DNA of 61,244 bases from NCBI GenBank assembly GCA_003156805.1, contig PMHV01000062.1:7738-68981 (forward strand), in the 5' to 3' direction. Positions 35,738-44,690 of this stretch are shown here, piece after piece. Within the stretch, counting starts at the first letter, position 1; every line of letters starts with the position of its first letter. Both the position numbers and the translations under genes were made by a program. This DNA comes from Acidobacteriaceae bacterium. GTDB lineage: Bacteria; Acidobacteriota; Terriglobia; Terriglobales; Acidobacteriaceae. The notes below the pieces were generated by a model. The model ran no database searches. It was not told the origin of the DNA and saw only the letters and a program-made list of their open reading frames with translations.

Positions 35738-35782
35738 GATTGAGTCATTGAATCATTGAGAGATTGATTCAATGACTCAATC
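35738..35782. repeat. Perfect 17-bp inverted repeat at the trpB/trpA junction
   Basis: GATTGAGTCATTGAATC at 35738-35754 and its exact complement at 35766-35782, with an 11-nt loop (ATTGAGAGATT) that repeats the same word. The hairpin covers the last codons of trpB and the leader of trpA. It may tune TrpA translation or protect the transcript, or be a neutral repeat of the word-repeat class. Confidence 0.85.
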
Positions 35783-37082
35783 TCTCAATGTTTCGATCTA
35801 ATTTCAGGTTCTCCCGCAAAATCCCAATATCCTTATCCCCGCGCCCGGAAATATTCGCAATCACCACGTCTGACTTCTTCATCGTGGGCGCGCGCTTTAG
35901 CATTTCCGCCACGGCATGTGCCGACTCCAGCGCCGGAATAATTCCCTCGGTCCGCGCCAGAAAAGTGGTCGCCTCCAGCGCTTCCGCATCCGACGCCGGA
36001 ACGTACTCCGCCCGCCCAGCATCGCGCAGAGCCGCGTGCTCCGGCCCGATCGACGGATAATCCAGACCGGCCGAAACCGAATGCGTATTCGCGATCTGCC
36101 CCGCGGCATCCTGCAACACGTACGAAAACGTTCCCTGCAGTACTCCCGGCAAGCCTCCGCGAAACCGCGCCGCATGATCTCCCAGCGCCTCGCCGCGTCC
36201 TCCGGCTTCGACGCCAACCAAGCGAACCTTCTTATCCTTAATAAACTCGTAGAAAATGCCGATCGAATTCGATCCTCCGCCGACGCACGCAATCACCGCC
36301 GCCGGTAGCTTGTTCTCGGCCTTCAGAATCTGCGCCCGCGCCTCGTGCCCTATGACACGATGAAAATCCCGCACCATCGTTGGATACGGATGCGCGCCCA
36401 GCACACTCCCCAACAAGTAGTGAGTTGTCCGTACATTCGTCACCCAGTCGCGCATGGCTTCGTTGATCGCATCTTTCAGCGTCCGCGATCCTGATTCGAC
36501 CCCGCGCACTTCCGCTCCCAGTAGCCTCATGCGGAACACATTCAACTCCTGCCGCCGCATGTCCTCGGTCCCCATATAAACGACGCACTCGAAACCCAGC
36601 AGCGCGCAAACCGTAGCAGTTGCCACCCCGTGCTGCCCCGCGCCGGTCTCGGCAATCACCCGGCGCTTCCCCATGCGCTCCACCAGCAGCCCTTGCCCCA
36701 GGCAGTTATTGATTTTGTGCGCGCCGGTATGCAGCAGATCTTCGCGCTTCAAATAAATCCTCGCGCCGCCCAGCTTCTGCGTGAGCCGCCGCGCGAAAAA
36801 CAAAGGCGTCGGACGCCCTGCATACGTTCTCAGCAACTCCTCCAACCGCTTCTGAAACTTCCGATCGCGCTTCGCCTTCTCGTACTCGCGCTCCAATTCC
36901 TCGAGCGCCGCCATCAGCGTTTCGGGCACATACCGTCCACCATAAACACCAAAACGGCCTGGTTCGCCCGCCGGAATCTTCGAACGCGGACTCGAATTCG
37001 AACGCGGGTGCCCCACCCTTGCGCGTTCTTCGCGCAGGGTGGGGATTTTGACTTTCACCGTCGTTCTCGGAAACATCGCCAT
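35769..37082 (-). CDS. trpB: Tryptophan synthase beta chain
   Basis: Predicted 437 aa; family members are about 395-405. The PLP lysine is in [20 protein letters not shown], with [20 protein letters not shown] and [15 protein letters not shown] for cofactor phosphate. The conserved start [15 protein letters not shown] is preceded by about 42 extra residues. Part of that extension is encoded by a palindrome at 37011-37044. The C-terminal residues NIERLSH lie in the 17-bp inverted repeat. An ATG two codons in (37076) is an equally good start. Confidence 0.95.
   Translation of the reverse strand: MAMFPRTTVKVKIPTLREERARVGHPRSNSSPRSKIPAGEPGRFGVYGGRYVPETLMAALEELEREYEKAKRDRKFQKRLEELLRTYAGRPTPLFFARRLTQKLGGARIYLKREDLLHTGAHKINNCLGQGLLVERMGKRRVIAETGAGQHGVATATVCALLGFECVVYMGTEDMRRQELNVFRMRLLGAEVRGVESGSRTLKDAINEAMRDWVTNVRTTHYLLGSVLGAHPYPTMVRDFHRVIGHEARAQILKAENKLPAAVIACVGGGSNSIGIFYEFIKDKKVRLVGVEAGGRGEALGDHAARFRGGLPGVLQGTFSYVLQDAAGQIANTHSVSAGLDYPSIGPEHAALRDAGRAEYVPASDAEALEATTFLARTEGIIPALESAHAVAEMLKRAPTMKKSDVVIANISGRGDKDIGILRENLKLDRNIERLSH
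37011..37044. repeat. REP-like palindrome inside the trpB 5' coding region
   Basis: CCCCACCCTTGCGCG and its near-exact complement CGCGCAGGGTGGGG flank a TTCTT loop; one unpaired T breaks the stem. It is read in frame as part of the non-conserved N-terminal extension of TrpB. Immediately beside it the decamer TCGAACGCGG is present twice (from 36979 and 36998). Confidence 0.8.
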
Positions 37083-37084
37083 CT

Positions 37085-37747
37085 CTAACTCTTCCTCTCA
37101 GCGTTGCGCACTGCTTTCACAAACGCCCGCACCTTCTCCGGATCTCTCTTCCCCGGCCTCGCCTCAACTCCCGACGCCACATCCACGCCCCAAGGCCTGA
37201 GTATGCCAAGTGCCTCAGCCACATTCCCCTGGGTTAGGCCGCCTGCTGCGACCACTCTTCCGAATCTCTTGATGTTATCGAGAACCGGTGCTGATTTACT
37301 CCAGTCAAACGTCTCACCGGTTCCACCGTGCGTAGAAGAGTTGCCGGAGTCAACGAGAAAGGCATGTACGATACCGGGCTGCCACATCATCGCCCAGCCG
37401 TCAGGGCGCTCTCGCGACATCGAGATTGCGGCGAGGACTTTCAATTTCGGCCGCTTAGCTACCACCAAGTCGGCAACATGCGGATCTTCGTTGTCGCCGT
37501 GCATCTGAATTGCCGTCAGACCGACACGATCCGCAACGTCGCAGAGAATCCCTTCCACTTCGTTCACAAACACTCCTACCTTTTCGACTCCCATCGGCAA
37601 GTTCCTCACAATCTCCCGCGCCGCCTCCACCTCAATCTTCCGCGGACTCTTCTCGTAAAATACGAACCCCACCGCGTCCACCCCCGCCTCGACTGCAACG
37701 AGGGCGTCTTCCAGGTTCGTCGTACCGCAAATCTTTACCCAGGTCAT
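37085..37747 (-). CDS. trpF: Phosphoribosylanthranilate isomerase
   Basis: Predicted 220-aa TIM barrel. The catalytic Cys and Asp are in [22 protein letters not shown] and in HAFLVDSG; the phosphate loop is [18 protein letters not shown] and [19 protein letters not shown]. It begins just after the repeat at 37752-37791 and ends 2 bp before the trpB start, so coupling to trpB is likely. Confidence 0.96.
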   Translation of the reverse strand: MTWVKICGTTNLEDALVAVEAGVDAVGFVFYEKSPRKIEVEAAREIVRNLPMGVEKVGVFVNEVEGILCDVADRVGLTAIQMHGDNEDPHVADLVVAKRPKLKVLAAISMSRERPDGWAMMWQPGIVHAFLVDSGNSSTHGGTGETFDWSKSAPVLDNIKRFGRVVAAGGLTQGNVAEALGILRPWGVDVASGVEARPGKRDPEKVRAFVKAVRNAERKS

Positions 37748-37751
37748 GAAA

Positions 37752-37791
37752 ACCCAGTTGTCAGTTGCCGGTGCCCAGTTGCCAGTAACCC
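37752..37791. repeat. Intergenic word repeat (CCCAGTTGCCAGT type)
   Basis: The trpC-trpF gap is made of near copies of CAGTTGTCAGTTGCC and CCCAGTTGCCAGTAACC. It is a one-sided version of the word-repeat elements at 4818 and 34876; no facing inverted half is present. Confidence 0.55.
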
Positions 37792-37800
37792 GTACTGCAC

Positions 37801-38595
37801 TTAACTCGGCACTTCGGCCAGCAGTCTCCGCAACTCTTCGCCCGGTGCCTCCGCCCGCATCAGCGATTCCCCGATCAAAAACGCCCGATAACCCGCTGCC
37901 CGCAACTGCGCGATGTCTGCTCCCGAATGAATCCCGCTCTCCGCCACGCGCACCACATTTTTCGGAAATTTGCCCGCCAGCCGGAATGCCGTTTCCAGAT
38001 CCACCTTGAACGTCCGCAGATCCCGCGAATTCACGCCGATCAAATCGCAGCCGGCATCCAGCGCGCGCTGCAGCTCATCTTCATCGTGCACCTCGCAGAG
38101 CACATCCAGCCCATGTTTACGAGCGCGCCGTGCCAGCCCTTTCAATTCCAATGGCGACAAAGCCGCCACGATCAGCAGCACGGCATCCGCACAATTGGCC
38201 CGCGCCTCCAGTAGTTGAAATTCGTCTACGATAAAATCCTTGCGCAGACATGGCAGCTTCACCGCCGCCGAAGCCTCTCGCAAATTCTTCAGCGAGCCTT
38301 GAAAAAACTCTTCGTCCGTCAAAACTGACAGCGCCGCGGCGCCTGCCGCTTCGAGATCCCTACCCAGTTCCGCCGGAACAAACTCCGCCCGAATCAGCCC
38401 TTTCGACGGCGACGCTTTCTTCAACTCCGCAATCACGGCCACTCCGTCCCCGCTCTTGTCGCAAATCGTCCGCCGAAACCCGCGCGGCATGTGCAGTTCC
38501 GCGCGTCGCTCCAGTTCGCGAAAATCGGCAGCGCGCTTCGCTTCGGCCGCTCGCCCGCGAGTTGCCGCCACGATCTGATCCAGAAAGGCCGGCAT
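37801..38595 (-). CDS. trpC: Indole-3-glycerol phosphate synthase
   Basis: Predicted 264-aa barrel. Catalytic lysines and glutamates are visible in VIAELKKASPSKGLI, CLRKDFIVDEFQL, LCEVHDEDELQRAL and LIGVNSRDLRTFKVDLETA, followed by AESGIHSG. It is the first gene of the trp-aro-tyr run. There is no ribosome-binding site before the ATG; a TATAAT box ends only 14 nt upstream, so the message may be nearly leaderless. Confidence 0.96.
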   Translation of the reverse strand: MPAFLDQIVAATRGRAAEAKRAADFRELERRAELHMPRGFRRTICDKSGDGVAVIAELKKASPSKGLIRAEFVPAELGRDLEAAGAAALSVLTDEEFFQGSLKNLREASAAVKLPCLRKDFIVDEFQLLEARANCADAVLLIVAALSPLELKGLARRARKHGLDVLCEVHDEDELQRALDAGCDLIGVNSRDLRTFKVDLETAFRLAGKFPKNVVRVAESGIHSGADIAQLRAAGYRAFLIGESLMRAEAPGEELRRLLAEVPS

Positions 38596-38609
38596 GGCAG
38601 GTGGTAGAG

Positions 38610-38615
38610 ATTATA
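38610..38615 (-). promoter_or_regulatory. Probable -10 box of the trpC promoter
   Basis: A perfect TATAAT on the minus strand, 14 nt before the trpC ATG. The nearest -35 candidate, TTGGAA, lies 20 nt further upstream, longer than the optimum. The inferred start of transcription leaves about 7 nt of leader. Confidence 0.5.
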
Positions 38616-38692
38616 CGAGAAGGCGCGGTTCGTTCTTCCAATCTTGGGTTGCTGTGCATCCGTGATGAGTTTTCGTTTAGAATGCGGACGCT

Positions 38693-39400
38693 ATGAACAA
38701 GGTTGTAGCCCACGCCGATGCCGCGATCCACGACGTGTTTGATGGCGCCACCCTCATGGTGGGTGGGTTCGGTCTGTGCGGCATTCCGGAGAATCTGATT
38801 CGCGCCCTGGTGCGCAAAGGCGTCAAGCACCTGACCACAATCAGCAACAACGTTGGCGTGGACGGGCTGGGCATGGGTCTTCTACTGGCCGCAGGTCAGA
38901 TTCGAAAACATATTGGAACCTACGTTGGAGAAAACAAGCTGCTCGAGAAAATGGTTCTCGAGGGGCAGATCGAATTGCAACTGGTGCCGCAAGGCACGTT
39001 TTCCGAACGCATCCGCGCGGGCGGCGCGGGGATCCCTGCGTTTTTCACGCCAACCGGCGTGGGAACGATCGTGGCCGAGGGCAAAGAAACGCGCGAGTTC
39101 GACGGCCGCACCTATTTGATGGAGCGTGCGCTGAAGGCCGATTTCGCGCTGGTAAAAGCGTGGAAGGGTGACAAGCTGGGGAATCTGGTGTATCGCAAGA
39201 CGGCGCGGAATTTTAATCCCATGATGGCGGCGGCGGCAAGAGTGACCATCGCTGAAGTCGAGCATGTAGTCGAAGCCGGAGAACTGGACGCAGAGATGAT
39301 CCACACGCCGAGCGTGTATGTACAGAGGATCTTTCAGGGTGAGTTGTTTGAAAAAAGGGTCGAGAAGCGGACCGTGAGGAAAAGCGTCGTTGGTCGTTAG
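38693..39400 (+). CDS. scoA: 3-oxoacid CoA-transferase subunit A
   Basis: Predicted 235 aa, the alpha subunit of a succinyl-CoA:3-ketoacid (acetoacetate) CoA-transferase. [21 protein letters not shown] near residue 20 and [15 protein letters not shown] are conserved, as are [22 protein letters not shown] and [14 protein letters not shown]. It pairs with scoB 77 bp downstream. It activates acetoacetate for use as acetyl-CoA, though atoDA-type specificity cannot be excluded. The last residues (SVVGR) are encoded by the word repeat at 39386. Confidence 0.95.
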   Translation: MNKVVAHADAAIHDVFDGATLMVGGFGLCGIPENLIRALVRKGVKHLTTISNNVGVDGLGMGLLLAAGQIRKHIGTYVGENKLLEKMVLEGQIELQLVPQGTFSERIRAGGAGIPAFFTPTGVGTIVAEGKETREFDGRTYLMERALKADFALVKAWKGDKLGNLVYRKTARNFNPMMAAAARVTIAEVEHVVEAGELDAEMIHTPSVYVQRIFQGELFEKRVEKRTVRKSVVGR

Positions 39401-39467
39401 CCGATGGTCGTTGGCAGGGACGCCGACTCAGGATGTCCAACGACCCACGACTTCACGACAAACGACC
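39386..39467. repeat. Word-repeat inverted element (GTCGTTGG type)
   Basis: Direct copies of GTCGTTGG/GTCGTTAG at 39386-39414 face inverted copies (CCAACGACCC, ACGACTTC, ACGACAAACGACC) at 39437-39467. The left half includes the scoA stop codon, the right half ends 10 nt before the scoB ATG. It folds into a long imperfect hairpin between two cotranscribed genes. Confidence 0.7.
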
Positions 39468-39477
39468 GAGGCCACCA

Positions 39478-40161
39478 ATGACTGCAACCACCAAACCCGG
39501 TAAAGACGACGAAAAGCGCGAACGCATCGTGAAGCGCATCGCCCGCGAATTGCGTGACGGCTTCTACGTCAACCTCGGAATCGGCATGCCCACGCTCATT
39601 TCCAATCATGTTCCGCCGGGGATGGATGTAATCCTTCAATCGGAAAACGGAATGCTGGGCATTGGCCCTTACCCGATCGAGGGCGAGGAAGATTCCGACC
39701 TGATCAACGCGGGCAAAGAAACGGTCAGCGAGATGCCGGGCACGGCCTATTTTTCCAGCGCCGATTCTTTTGCCATGATCCGCGGCGGGCACATCAACTT
39801 GAGCGTGCTGGGCGCGATGGAAGTCGATGAGCTGGGAAATCTCGCCAACTGGATGATCCCGGGAAAAATGGTGAAGGGAATGGGCGGCGCGATGGATCTG
39901 GTGGCAGGAGCAAGGCGCGTGATTGTCGCCATGGAGCACACCACGAGAGACGGCGCGTCGAAGATCCTGAAGAAATGTACTCTGCCTCTGACGGGTGTGC
40001 AGGTCGTGGATACGATTGTGACGGAGATGGCTTACATCCGGGTGACGAAAGACGGACTGCTGCTTGAGGAAGTCGCTCCGGGACTTACCTCCGAGGATGT
40101 GCAGCGAGCGACAGATGCGCGGCTGATCGTCAGTCCGAAGTTGGGCGTGATGGAAAGTTAG
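39478..40161 (+). CDS. scoB: 3-oxoacid CoA-transferase subunit B
   Basis: Predicted 227 aa. ATG 39478 is chosen: an earlier in-frame ATG at 39433 would add 15 residues encoded by the repeat, and a GAG(G) ribosome site precedes 39478. [24 protein letters not shown] and the catalytic Glu in [14 protein letters not shown] are conserved, as is [23 protein letters not shown]. It forms the active alpha-beta enzyme with ScoA. Confidence 0.95.
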   Translation: MTATTKPGKDDEKRERIVKRIARELRDGFYVNLGIGMPTLISNHVPPGMDVILQSENGMLGIGPYPIEGEEDSDLINAGKETVSEMPGTAYFSSADSFAMIRGGHINLSVLGAMEVDELGNLANWMIPGKMVKGMGGAMDLVAGARRVIVAMEHTTRDGASKILKKCTLPLTGVQVVDTIVTEMAYIRVTKDGLLLEEVAPGLTSEDVQRATDARLIVSPKLGVMES

Positions 40162-40181
40162 AGACGAGAGTTAGAGACGAG
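40156..40181. repeat. Exact 13-bp tandem duplication AGTTAGAGACGAG
   Basis: Two perfect adjacent copies (40156-40168 and 40169-40181), with a partial third (AGACG) after. The first copy contains the scoB stop codon. Small local duplications of this kind may be how the word-repeat elements grow. Confidence 0.75.
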
Positions 40182-40299
40182 ACGGGGGAACTCCAGCCGG
40201 CGGTTGTTCGATCGTGTCCCGAACCTTGCTCCGGCCCCCGCGGTAGCAAAAGAGCAAGAAAAGGCTTAACATAATCGATTTGGTTGATCATTTCTGGCA

Positions 40300-42558
40300 A
40301 TGAGGAACCTTATGCCCCTGCGCGTTCGGTCGTGCCGCATCTGTGTGTCAGCTCTCATCGTTGCGATTATAAGTCTCACGCTCTCGTCGGCTTTTGCACA
40401 GTCTGGCTCCGCAACCCCGGGCTCGAAGCCGTGGATGAATGCGAAGCTTTCTCCCGACGAGCGTGCCTCACTTGTGCTCAAGGAGATGACGCTCGACGAA
40501 AAGATCTCGTTATTGCATGGCACCGGCATGAGAGGTCTCGGCCCCATGAGCCCGCTGTCTGTGAGGTCGAACGGAGGAGCAGGTTACGTGGTCGGAGTGC
40601 CGCGTTTGGGGATTCCCGATATCCAGATGTCGGACGCGGCCTACGGAGTGCGCAGCAGCGGAGAGAATGGCCGGTACTCCACGGCCTTGCCGTCCGACGT
40701 TGCGGCTGCGGCAAGTTGGGATCTGGATGCAGCGTATGAATATGGTGCTCTAATTGGCCGTGAATTGCGGGCGCAAGGCTACAACATGTCCCTGGGCGGC
40801 GGCGTGAATCTTACCCGCGAGCCGCGCAACGGCCGCACGTTTGAATATCTCGGAGAAGACCCTGTTCTGGCTGGGAGTCTGGTGGCTCAAGTAATGAAAG
40901 GCCTGCAGGCCCAGCACGTGATCGGCGACATCAAGCACTACGCGCTGAACGATCAGGAGAGCGGACGCAACGCGGTCAATGTGAATATTGACGAGCGCTC
41001 GATGCGCGAGAGCGATTTGCTGCCCTTCCAAATTGCGTTGCGCCAGACGAACATTGCTGCGGTGATGTGTTCCTACAACCGGTTGAATGGCGATTACGCG
41101 TGCGAAAACAAACATCTGCTCACCGACATCGTCAAGAAGGATTGGAACTTCAAAGGCTTTGTTCTATCGGACTGGGGAGGGACACACAGTACCGTTAAAG
41201 CCTCGGCCGCGGGGCTCGATCACGAGGAGCCCGCTGAAATTTTCTACGGCCCATCCATGAAGAACGCAGTGGAAGCGGGGCAGGTGCCCATCGCGGAGAT
41301 CGATGACCACGTCCATCGCATTCTGCGCTCGATGTTTGCCTGCGGAGTCGTCGACGATCCTCTGGAAAGGAGTGTCGTCGACGTTGTAGGTGGGTTGGAG
41401 GTTGCGCAGAAAATCGCGGAACAAAGCATCGTGTTGCTCAAGAACTCGCAATCGTTGCTCCCTCTCGATGCCGGCAAAATCGCCAGCATTGCCGTGATCG
41501 GCCCACATGCCGACGTGGGAATGATTTCCGGCGGAGGCTCGGCGCAGGTAGATCCGCCGGGAGGAAACGCAATCATGCCGCCGGGACAAGGCCGGACGAA
41601 ATGGCAGGACCAAGTCTGGTTCCCGACGTCTCCCTTGAAGACCATCAAGGCGAAGGTTGCTCACGCGACCGTTCAATACGATCCCGGAACCGATGCTTCC
41701 TCGGCGGCGGCGGCGGCAAAGAGCGCCGATGTGGCGATCGTGTTCGCTTACCAATGGGAAAGCGAGGGCATGGATCTCGACAACCTCTCGCTTCCAGGAA
41801 ACCAGGATGATCTGATCGCGAAAGTTGCAGCCGCGAATCCCCACACCGTTGTCGTGCTCGAAACTGGGGGTCCGGTAACCATGCCGTGGGCCGATCAAGT
41901 CGGCGGCATACTGGAGGCATGGTACGCGGGCAGCGGGGGCGCGGACGCGGTTGCGAATCTGCTTTTCGGCGATGTGAACCCCAGCGCAAAGCTGCCGATC
42001 ACCTTCCCGAAAAGCGTAGACGATCTGCCGCATCGCAATGTAGTCAAGCCCCCTAAGAAGGCAACCACTGAAGGAGAACCCGACGGCTGGAAAAGAATCG
42101 CGGCGGGTTTGCCGGCGTTTCAAATCACCTACGACGAAGGGCTCGAGGTCGGCTACAAGTGGTATGACGCAAAAGAGAAGTCAGTACTGTTTCCATTTGG
42201 CTACGGCCTGTCTTACACCAGCTACAACTATTCAAATCTCACGGTGACACCGGGGAAGAATGTCCGCGTGAGCTTTACCGTGACCAACACGGGCGGCCAA
42301 GCCGGCGCGGAGATCGCCGAAGTCTACGCTGCGCTCCCTCAGAATGCCGGAGAACCACCCAAACGGCTGGTCGGCTGGAGCAAGCTCAAGTTGAATCCGG
42401 GAGAAAGTAAGGACGTTACGATAGAAATTGATCCGCTTTATCTCTCGATCTTCAATGTTGAGAAGAACGCCTGGCAGTTGATTTCCGGCGACTACGCATT
42501 CCTCGTGGGCCCTTCGTCCCAGACGTTGCCGCTGAAGGAGTCGGTCGGCCTGAAGTAG
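40300..42558 (+). CDS. Secreted glycoside hydrolase family 3 (beta-glucosidase-like)
   Basis: Predicted 752 aa with a signal peptide (CVSALIVAIISLTLSSAFAQ). The GH3 N-terminal barrel holds KHYALNDQESGR and the nucleophile Asp at about residue 291 in GFVLSDWGGTHS. The C-terminal alpha/beta domain has VLLKNSQSLLPLD, AVIGPHADVGMISGGGSAQV and the YQWESEGMD segment; a fibronectin-III-like domain closes the protein (about residues 640-745). It probably releases glucose or xylose from plant or fungal oligosaccharides in the periplasm. There is no linked transporter or other CAZyme. Exact specificity cannot be told. Confidence 0.92.
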   Translation: MRNLMPLRVRSCRICVSALIVAIISLTLSSAFAQSGSATPGSKPWMNAKLSPDERASLVLKEMTLDEKISLLHGTGMRGLGPMSPLSVRSNGGAGYVVGVPRLGIPDIQMSDAAYGVRSSGENGRYSTALPSDVAAAASWDLDAAYEYGALIGRELRAQGYNMSLGGGVNLTREPRNGRTFEYLGEDPVLAGSLVAQVMKGLQAQHVIGDIKHYALNDQESGRNAVNVNIDERSMRESDLLPFQIALRQTNIAAVMCSYNRLNGDYACENKHLLTDIVKKDWNFKGFVLSDWGGTHSTVKASAAGLDHEEPAEIFYGPSMKNAVEAGQVPIAEIDDHVHRILRSMFACGVVDDPLERSVVDVVGGLEVAQKIAEQSIVLLKNSQSLLPLDAGKIASIAVIGPHADVGMISGGGSAQVDPPGGNAIMPPGQGRTKWQDQVWFPTSPLKTIKAKVAHATVQYDPGTDASSAAAAAKSADVAIVFAYQWESEGMDLDNLSLPGNQDDLIAKVAAANPHTVVVLETGGPVTMPWADQVGGILEAWYAGSGGADAVANLLFGDVNPSAKLPITFPKSVDDLPHRNVVKPPKKATTEGEPDGWKRIAAGLPAFQITYDEGLEVGYKWYDAKEKSVLFPFGYGLSYTSYNYSNLTVTPGKNVRVSFTVTNTGGQAGAEIAEVYAALPQNAGEPPKRLVGWSKLKLNPGESKDVTIEIDPLYLSIFNVEKNAWQLISGDYAFLVGPSSQTLPLKESVGLK

Positions 42559-42584
42559 CCGCGCACGATTTGTTCTCGACCCTG

Positions 42585-42785
42585 CTATACCCGAAACGGA
42601 GCTGCCAGCAGACGGAACGGGAGCGTAATCGCAAGATAGATGATCTCCAGGACTCCGTGAACCGCGACGCCGATGATACGGAACGGAAGCAGCAGCAACC
42701 AGATGAATGGGTAGGCGATCAAAGCCAGCAAGGCAAGCGGCCAGCAGACTACGAAGAGAATGCACCACAGTAGAAACGTGAGCAT
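42585..42785 (-). CDS. Small hydrophobic membrane protein
   Basis: Predicted 66 aa, almost entirely hydrophobic (FLLWCILFVVCWPLALLALI then IWLLLLPFRIIGVAVHGVL). A textbook AGGAGG lies 8 nt before the ATG, which argues strongly that it is translated. The C-terminus carries basic residues (LPFRLLAAPFRV). It is convergent with the GH3 gene. Function unknown. Confidence 0.7.
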   Translation of the reverse strand: MLTFLLWCILFVVCWPLALLALIAYPFIWLLLLPFRIIGVAVHGVLEIIYLAITLPFRLLAAPFRV

Positions 42786-42873
42786 GGCGGAGACCTCCTT
42801 ATCTTTCTAGTGGAGGATACGACGGCGAGGGTTCTGAAGTTCCCTCACTAAACCTTCCCCTAAACTTCCCTCG

Positions 42874-43929
<1,056 letters not shown>

Positions 43930-43939
43930 GCAACGCTTT

Positions 43940-44554
43940 TCAGTTCTCAATTCGCAGAATAATCGCTGGCGCGGTATCGTCATTCTGGAGGACATGCTCG
44001 GTCCGCACGTCTTTCGCGGTGAAGATCGAGATGAACGGTGCTGGGGCAGCGGCCTTTTCCACGTTGGGACGGCCGTTGGCTTCTTCACGCTCCACCAGGC
44101 ACATCACGCCGGTGATCTCAAACCCGAATTCACGAGCCGCCTCGATGGCTTGAATCGTGGATGCGCCGGTGGTGCAAACGTCGTCGACGATGACCACTCG
44201 CGCCCCTCTCTCTCGGAACCCCTCAATGCGTTGTCCCGTGCCGTGCTGCTTTTCAGCCTTGCGCACGAGAAATCCATGCAACTCCCCGCTCACCACAGAA
44301 ACCGCAACCACCACCGGATCGGCGCCCATGGTCAGGCCGCCGATCGCTTGCGCTTTCCATCCCAGCTTGCGGATTTCGCCGGAAAACACTTCACCGACGA
44401 GGCGCGATCCCTTGGCATCGAGCGTAGTCGTCCGGCAGTCGATGTAGTAGTCGCTGGTGCCGCCGGAAGAGAGCGTGAACTGACCCAGCCGGAAAGACTT
44501 GTGGGCCAGCAGGCGCAGCAATTCTGCTTTCGGATCCGGACGCGGAGGATACAT
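43940..44554 (-). CDS. pyrE: Orotate phosphoribosyltransferase
   Basis: Predicted 204 aa from ATG 44554 (a long upstream frame extension is antisense to the next gene). [18 protein letters not shown] and the PRPP-binding loop [22 protein letters not shown] with its two Asp residues identify OPRTase, which makes OMP in pyrimidine synthesis. [15 protein letters not shown] [15 protein letters not shown] is also typical. Divergent from the beta-propeller gene across 136 bp. Confidence 0.94.
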   Translation of the reverse strand: MYPPRPDPKAELLRLLAHKSFRLGQFTLSSGGTSDYYIDCRTTTLDAKGSRLVGEVFSGEIRKLGWKAQAIGGLTMGADPVVVAVSVVSGELHGFLVRKAEKQHGTGQRIEGFRERGARVVIVDDVCTTGASTIQAIEAAREFGFEITGVMCLVEREEANGRPNVEKAAAPAPFISIFTAKDVRTEHVLQNDDTAPAIILRIEN

Positions 44555-44690
44555 CAGGTTTCTACGATACCACGGAGAATCTACCTCCGCTTTCCCCTTC
44601 GGCGGCAATTCCGAAACGCCGAAAAACGCCACAGTTCGGCTGGCGTGGTAACCTGAATATTCTCCTAACGATAAGCTTCGAGGTCTGACT

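Noticed and set aside
41164-42123. 319-codon minus-strand open frame
   Set aside because: Antisense to the GH3 gene; no motif, Arg/His-rich composition typical of shadow frames in GC-rich DNA.
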